From NCBI RefSeq assembly GCF_019131995.1, contig NZ_JAHONA010000046.1:1-9630 (forward strand): 9,630 nt of DNA. The letters run 5' to 3'. Origin of the DNA: Collinsella aerofaciens. GTDB lineage: Bacteria; Actinomycetota; Coriobacteriia; Coriobacteriales; Coriobacteriaceae. The notes under the pieces were generated by a model. The model saw only the letters and a program-made list of their open reading frames with translations, was not told the origin of the DNA and made no database searches. This document shows, piece after piece, positions 6,398 through 9,630 of this stretch. A program made the translations under genes and the position numbers. Numbering within the stretch: the stretch's first letter is position 1; the number at the start of each line of letters is the position of its first letter.

Positions 6398-6449
6398 CGG
6401 GCAACCCGCAAGAAGCACCGACTCGACAGAAACTGATGCAAAGGGGTCA

Positions 6450-6478
6450 TAGTCGTTTAAGAACGTCCCCAACGACTA
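6450..6478. repeat. Copy 1 of a 19-base exact repeat, folded as a hairpin
   Basis: TAGTCGTTTAAGAACGTCC (6450-6468) recurs exactly at 9527-9545. In this copy TAGTCGTT (6450-6457) also pairs perfectly with AACGACTA (6471-6478), giving an 8-bp stem with a 13-base loop. An exact 19-base match is far beyond chance in a window this size. Confidence 0.75.
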
Positions 6479-6518
6479 AGTCATTACCAACAACAAAGGT
6501 AACGCCGATGTTTTGGTA

Positions 6519-6637
6519 CCGACAGCGAAAACCCGCCAGAGCGAGCAAGGTGACGTGAAACGAAAGGGCGCTGACCTTCTGGTCGCGCCCTTGAAGTTGA
6601 ACGTCAGATTGCCGCTCTGGCGGGTTTGCAGCGTCGG
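6519..6637. repeat. Nested long palindrome (candidate small RNA or palindromic element)
   Basis: The perfect 15-bp arms 6529-6543 and 6613-6627 enclose TGACGT/ACGTCA (6551-6556 with 6601-6606). These in turn enclose AAGGGCGC/GCGCCCTT (6564-6571 with 6585-6592), with GACC/GGTC and a TTCT loop at the tip. CCGAC/GTCGG (6519-6523 with 6633-6637) extends the outside. On the minus strand the inner hairpin is followed by TTTCGTTT and the outer arm by TTTT, so it may terminate dehydrogenase transcription. Confidence 0.65.
6564..6592 (-). terminator. Probable terminator of the dehydrogenase transcript
   Basis: AAGGGCGC and GCGCCCTT close a stem continued by GACC/GGTC around a 4-base loop, with one bulged base. 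On the minus strand the stem runs into TTTCGTTT. It lies about 80 bases past the dehydrogenase stop codon. The T-run is imperfect. Confidence 0.5.
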
Positions 6638-6640
6638 CCC

Positions 6641-6668
6641 GTTACGGCGTTTGGTAAAACGCCGTAAC
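6641..6668. repeat. Perfect 12-bp hairpin at the dehydrogenase stop codon
   Basis: GTTACGGCGTTT (6641-6652) and AAACGCCGTAAC (6657-6668) are exact complements with a 4-base loop. The hairpin begins three bases after the dehydrogenase stop on the minus strand. No T-run follows, so it looks more like an mRNA 3'-end stabiliser than an intrinsic terminator. Confidence 0.6.
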
Positions 6669-6670
6669 CC

Positions 6671-7471
6671 CTAAGGCCGCTGGCCCATGCCACCCTCGAG
6701 GGTGACGGTCTCGCCGTTCATGTACTTAAAGTCGGGACCGCAGAGCTGAACGACCACGCGGCCGATTTCCTTCTCGACGTCGCCGTAGTGACCCGCCGGC
6801 GGCATGTGGACGTTGGCCTTAAACGCCTCGGGATAGGCATCCTGGAAGTTCTCGAGCGCAGCGGTCCAAGCAAGCGGGCAAACGATATTGACGTTGATGC
6901 CGTCCTTGCCCCACTCGTTGGCGGCAACGCGGGTCAGGCCGCGGATGCCCTCCTTGGCGGCAGCATAGCTGCACTGGCCATAGTTGCCAAACAGGCCGGC
7001 GCCCGAAGCGAAGTTGACCACGGAGCCCTTGGTCTCCTTCAGGTGCGGATAGGCCTTCTGCATGTACAGATAGGTAGCATACAGACCGGAGTAAATGGCC
7101 AGGTTAAACTGATCCATGGTGTGATCGGCGATGGTCACGCCCGAGGCGCTAGCCTGAGCATTGTTGACGACGGCGTCGATGCGGCCGAACTCCTCAATGG
7201 CCTTGTCGATGACGTTCTGGACGACGGCCTCGTTGTCCTGACCAGCCGAGACATCGGCCTGAACAGGCAGAACCTTGACACCGTACTCGGCCTCGAGAGA
7301 CTCCTTGGCGGCCTCGAGCTTGGCGACGTTGCGGCCGGTGATGACGAGGTTCGCGCCCTCCTTGGCAAATGCGATATCGATGCCGTAGCCGATGGAGCCA
7401 GCGGAACCGTCCTTAAGCGTGGCCTTGCCGCCGCCGGTGACGATCACGGTCTTACCAGTGAAAAGTCCCAT
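6671..7471 (-). CDS. Atypical short-chain dehydrogenase/reductase
   Basis: This 266-residue single-domain SDR is probably a cytosolic NAD(P)-dependent oxidoreductase. The Rossmann start is VIVTGGG (9-15), followed by about nine extra residues before GSIGYG (25-30), so the usual TGxxxGxG spacing is lost. Further landmarks are ITGRN (44-48, cofactor ribose region), ADVS (72-75), NNAQ (103-106, in place of NNAG), catalytic S156, and Y169-x3-K173 at correct distance. The Asn of the classical catalytic tetrad appears replaced by Tyr127 (IYSGLY where NLxG is usual). The C-terminus ends in the common GGM pattern. Start at 7469-7471 chosen for its AAAGGAC ribosome site; the frame is open to 7519. Substrate cannot be named; hydroxysteroid, sugar or acyl substrates are all possible for SDRs in gut bacteria. 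Confidence 0.85.
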   Translation of the reverse strand: MGLFTGKTVIVTGGGKATLKDGSAGSIGYGIDIAFAKEGANLVITGRNVAKLEAAKESLEAEYGVKVLPVQADVSAGQDNEAVVQNVIDKAIEEFGRIDAVVNNAQASASGVTIADHTMDQFNLAIYSGLYATYLYMQKAYPHLKETKGSVVNFASGAGLFGNYGQCSYAAAKEGIRGLTRVAANEWGKDGINVNIVCPLAWTAALENFQDAYPEAFKANVHMPPAGHYGDVEKEIGRVVVQLCGPDFKYMNGETVTLEGGMGQRP

Positions 7472-7765
7472 ACAAAGTCCTTTCAAATCGCGACGGGCGA
7501 ACCCGCCGACTGCGCGCATCCAAATAAACGCGCCAAAAGCTGAGATGCAACTTTAGCGCGTTCAAGCGAAAATAAAAGACCACGGTAGGCGAACGGCACC
7601 ACGTCGTTCGGCGAAGGGATTGTCAAGTACAAACTGAATAAAGCGACCGAGTTATTGTTATCAGATCGAGCCATCGAACACGTTTTGAAACTTTGCTGCG
7701 GCGCGCGGGATGTCGGCGCGAGACTTTATCATAGGGTGACAAACAACGATGAGGAGCACATGCCT
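7472..7765. promoter_or_regulatory. Divergent intergenic region between dehydrogenase and coiled-coil gene
   Basis: These 294 bases hold both promoters. On the plus strand TATCAT (7727-7732) is a good -10 box about 30 bases before the coiled-coil start, without a clear -35. On the minus strand a perfect TTGACA (revcomp of 7621-7626) has no matching -10 at normal spacing; a weaker TTGCAT/TTTATT pair lies nearer the dehydrogenase. Inverted repeats occur at 7527-7562 (AACGCGC/GCGCGTT arms, extended by AAA/TTT) and 7590-7610 (CGAACG/CGTTCG). I see no gene. Confidence 0.4.
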
Positions 7766-9529
7766 ATGACAGACGAGCTGGACCCCCAGACTCAACAGCA
7801 TATTGATGATCCCGCAGACGTCACCGCAGATACTGACGCTGTGACCTGCGATGGTATCGACATCGACGACCCCATCTTGGACGAAAGCGCTACGGCGCAA
7901 ACCCCCGAAACAGAAAACGCCGATGAGCAAAACGACGATGCGCCCGCACAGGACGACGCCCCTGTACAGGACGACGCCCCGCAAGCAGCGGGCCCCATCG
8001 AGGTGTCTTCGGAAGAAGAGCTCGATGCCGTCATGGACTCCATGATGGATGCTGTCAAAGCGATGAAAAACGCCGTCGCCGATGCCGATATCGATGCCGA
8101 GGAAGAGGAGGCCGCCGAGGCGGCCTCGACCTTTGTGCCCGGCGAGACTCCGGTTGCCGACCAGGGCAGCACCATGCCCTCGTTTCTGCAGCTCGAGCAC
8201 CCCACGATTGGCGCCGATGCGGTCGATCCGCACGCAGCAGGCTTTTCTGTGGTCGAGGGCGGTACCGGCAATATCGCCGCGCCGCAGGCTGCCGATGCGG
8301 ACGCTGCCGACACCGCTCGCCCGACCGCCCCGCATTCCCCCGCCGCGAGCCGCGATCTGGGGACCGCCGTCTCGAACACTGCGAACGCCGTGGGCACCTT
8401 TATCGCCCAGGGCGCCTCGGCCATGCGCGAGATGAATGCCGCGAAAAAGGCACTTGCCGATGCCCGCGCCCACCTGGCCGAACTTGAGCAGCGCATTGCC
8501 GATCAGGCCGAGGAACTCGAAACGCGCCAGGATATCGCAGGCCGCTACGACCAGATCGTCGCCGACCAGCGCCAGGCGATCGCCACAGCGCAAAAGACCG
8601 CTGCGGCAGCCGAGATTGACCGTGATGTCCACGCCGCCAAAGCGACAGAGCTCAAGGGGCAGTTCGAACAAATGAAGACAGAGGATGACGCGACTGAGCT
8701 CCGCCTGAAGGCCGCGCTCGATGCCGTGGAGGCCCGCGAGGCGAGCTCGCGCGAGACCGGCAACCGCCTCGTTCGCCGTCTTGAGGATTCCAAGCGCATC
8801 CGCGACAAAGTGCAGGCCGAGCGAGACGCCGGCATTGCCGCCGCACAACAAACCGTCGACGCCACGCGCGCCCAACTCGAGACGCTGCGTCATGAGTATG
8901 CCGAGCTGCAACGCAATCCCTCGGCAAATCCCGCCAACTATACGGTGCGCACCAGCGAGCTCTCGATGCAAATCTCCGACACGGCAGATGCCCTGCGAAA
9001 AGCCGAAGAAGATGTCCCACGCATCACCGCCGACCTTGAGCACTCGCTTGCCGCAGCCGAGCAGGCCGTCGAACAGGCGCAGGCCCCCATCGCCGACGCC
9101 AAGCGAGCCCATCAGGCCGTGACGGCAGAGGCCGATGCCGCGCGCGACGAGCTGCAGACCGCAAAAACCGCCGCTGCAACGCGCCAGCGCGAACTGCGCG
9201 AGAAGATCGCCGCCGAGGACAAGGCACGCCGCGACCAAGAGCAGAGCATAGCCAACGCCCAAGCAGATGCCGCGCATGCGCAGTCGATTATCGAACAGGC
9301 GACCGAGGTGCACGACCACCCAGAGATCACTGAGTCGCTTGCAGGATCCTTGGCCCGAGACAAAGCCGAACACGCCGAGACCGAGCGAGAGGTTACCCAG
9401 CTCGAAGCCACCGAGGACGCGGTGCGCGAGCGTACCCGCGACTCACGCATCAAATTCACCGGCGCCATCGTCTGCATCGTCACCGCAATCCTGGTGATCA
9501 TCCTGATCTGGCTCTTCGCGAGCAAGTAG
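7766..9529 (+). CDS. Large acidic coiled-coil protein with a C-terminal membrane anchor; family unknown
   Basis: This 587-residue protein matches no family I recognise. Residues 1-130 are acidic and Ala/Asp/Glu-rich with no signal peptide, and include a short repeat (AQDDAP-VQDDAP, 61-72). Residues 130-215 are Ala/Pro/Gly-rich linker. Residues 220-560 are Ala/Glu/Arg/Gln-rich and almost certainly helical coiled coil, with Pro-containing breaks near 385-389 and at 417 and 441. Residues 564-584 form one strong hydrophobic helix (rich in I, V and L), leaving three residues after it. The predicted topology is a tail-anchored membrane protein with the whole body in the cytoplasm, fitting a scaffold, envelope-organising or partition role (inference). 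The ATG at 7766 is nine bases from GAGGAG; the ATG at 7760 is only three away but also possible. Its stop codon lies within the 19-base repeat. It appears monocistronic. Confidence 0.85.
   Translation: MTDELDPQTQQHIDDPADVTADTDAVTCDGIDIDDPILDESATAQTPETENADEQNDDAPAQDDAPVQDDAPQAAGPIEVSSEEELDAVMDSMMDAVKAMKNAVADADIDAEEEEAAEAASTFVPGETPVADQGSTMPSFLQLEHPTIGADAVDPHAAGFSVVEGGTGNIAAPQAADADAADTARPTAPHSPAASRDLGTAVSNTANAVGTFIAQGASAMREMNAAKKALADARAHLAELEQRIADQAEELETRQDIAGRYDQIVADQRQAIATAQKTAAAAEIDRDVHAAKATELKGQFEQMKTEDDATELRLKAALDAVEAREASSRETGNRLVRRLEDSKRIRDKVQAERDAGIAAAQQTVDATRAQLETLRHEYAELQRNPSANPANYTVRTSELSMQISDTADALRKAEEDVPRITADLEHSLAAAEQAVEQAQAPIADAKRAHQAVTAEADAARDELQTAKTAAATRQRELREKIAAEDKARRDQEQSIANAQADAAHAQSIIEQATEVHDHPEITESLAGSLARDKAEHAETEREVTQLEATEDAVRERTRDSRIKFTGAIVCIVTAILVIILIWLFASK
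7948..7980 (+). repeat. Short 18-base-period tandem repeat inside the coiled-coil gene
   Basis: ACAGGACGACGCCCC occurs at 7948-7962 and again at 7966-7980, encoding the doubled QDDAP unit in the acidic N-terminal part. It is a likely site of slippage and length variation. Confidence 0.7.
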
Positions 9530-9545
9530 TCGTTTAAGAACGTCC
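9527..9545. repeat. Copy 2 of the 19-base exact repeat, overlapping a stop codon
   Basis: TAGTCGTTTAAGAACGTCC is identical to 6450-6468. Its first three bases are the TAG stop of the coiled-coil gene. Unlike copy 1, the following bases do not supply the pairing arm. Confidence 0.75.
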
Positions 9546-9630
9546 ATTACAGTCGAAATTGTCAGCCCGGGACCATCTCGGGCTACGATTGAGGCGCGCC
9601 CAGAACGGGCCGCCGACCGGGCGCCCGCGC
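9546..9630. other. Hairpin-rich non-coding end of window
   Basis: AGCCCG/CGGGCT (9564-9569 with 9579-9584) and GCGCCC/GGGCGC (9596-9601 with 9619-9624) are two G/C hairpins downstream of the coiled-coil gene. Neither is followed by a T-run on the plus strand, so termination is only possible, not shown. The sequence is cut by the window edge. Confidence 0.4.

Larger units (their letters stand above)
6355..6670. other. 316-base gene-free gap between tgt and the dehydrogenase
   Basis: I see no credible gene here. From left to right it holds the tgt ribosome site and -10 box, a copy of the 19-base repeat with an 8-bp hairpin (6450-6478), a roughly 119-base nested palindrome (6519-6637), and a perfect 12-bp hairpin (6641-6668) three bases from the dehydrogenase stop codon. 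Frames open across it are continuations of tgt antisense frames and have no ribosome site. Confidence 0.7.

Noticed and set aside
4984..6558. Long plus-strand open frame (524 codons) across tgt
   Set aside because: It is antisense to tgt and begins inside the terminator before the LOG gene; low-complexity Ala/Val/Arg/His composition and no recognisable motif.
6671..7471. Collinsella 7-beta-hydroxysteroid dehydrogenase or BaiA
   Set aside because: As recalled, those proteins have different N-termini and ordinary cofactor loops; nothing here supports a bile-acid assignment.
7661..9373. Long minus-strand open frame (570 codons) opposite the coiled-coil gene
   Set aside because: Gly/Leu/Arg/Cys-rich shadow of the coiled-coil codon pattern, with no ribosome site or domain. 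The plus-strand frame has a good ribosome site, a -10 box and sensible protein architecture.
1..9630. CRISPR array, tRNA, rRNA or insertion-sequence transposase
   Set aside because: No regularly spaced direct repeats, cloverleaf sequence, rRNA segment or transposase motif was seen on either strand.

Overview
The window is GC-rich bacterial chromosome with tightly packed, ordinary-looking housekeeping genes. Strong AAGGAGG-type ribosome sites, the marked G/C third-position bias and this mix of gene families suggest a gut actinobacterium of the Coriobacteriia (Collinsella-like). That placement is an inference from style and recall, not from a marker gene; no rRNA or tRNA gene is present.

Layout from left to right. 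At 1-235 lies non-coding DNA with a minus-strand intrinsic terminator and a long rod-shaped inverted repeat. At 236-2390 (minus) is a probable two-gene operon, a HAD phosphatase followed by an M20 PepV/Sapep-type dipeptidase. At 2547-3407 (plus), transcribed divergently, is a DegV/FakB fatty-acid-binding protein. At 3500-4110 (minus) is a compact RelB/DinJ-YafQ type II toxin-antitoxin pair, more A/T-rich than its surroundings, with a palindrome on each side. At 4223-4981 (minus) is a LOG/TIGR00730 nucleotide phosphoribohydrolase-like protein, whose ribosome site sits directly behind an intrinsic terminator. At 5215-6354 (minus) is tRNA-guanine transglycosylase (tgt). At 6355-6670 is a gap full of nested palindromes. 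At 6671-7471 (minus) is an atypical short-chain dehydrogenase. At 7766-9529 (plus) is a large acidic, coiled-coil protein with one C-terminal membrane helix and no family I recognise. The window ends in non-coding hairpin-rich DNA.

The genes do not form one pathway. The functional units are the HAD-dipeptidase operon, the toxin-antitoxin module and several single-gene units. The most unusual material is the tail-anchored coiled-coil protein, the terminator-before-ribosome-site leader of the LOG gene, the structured non-coding elements (135-236, 3423-3484, 6519-6668), and an exact 19-base repeat found twice, once overlapping a stop codon. I do not see a clear new multi-gene defence or metabolic system here.
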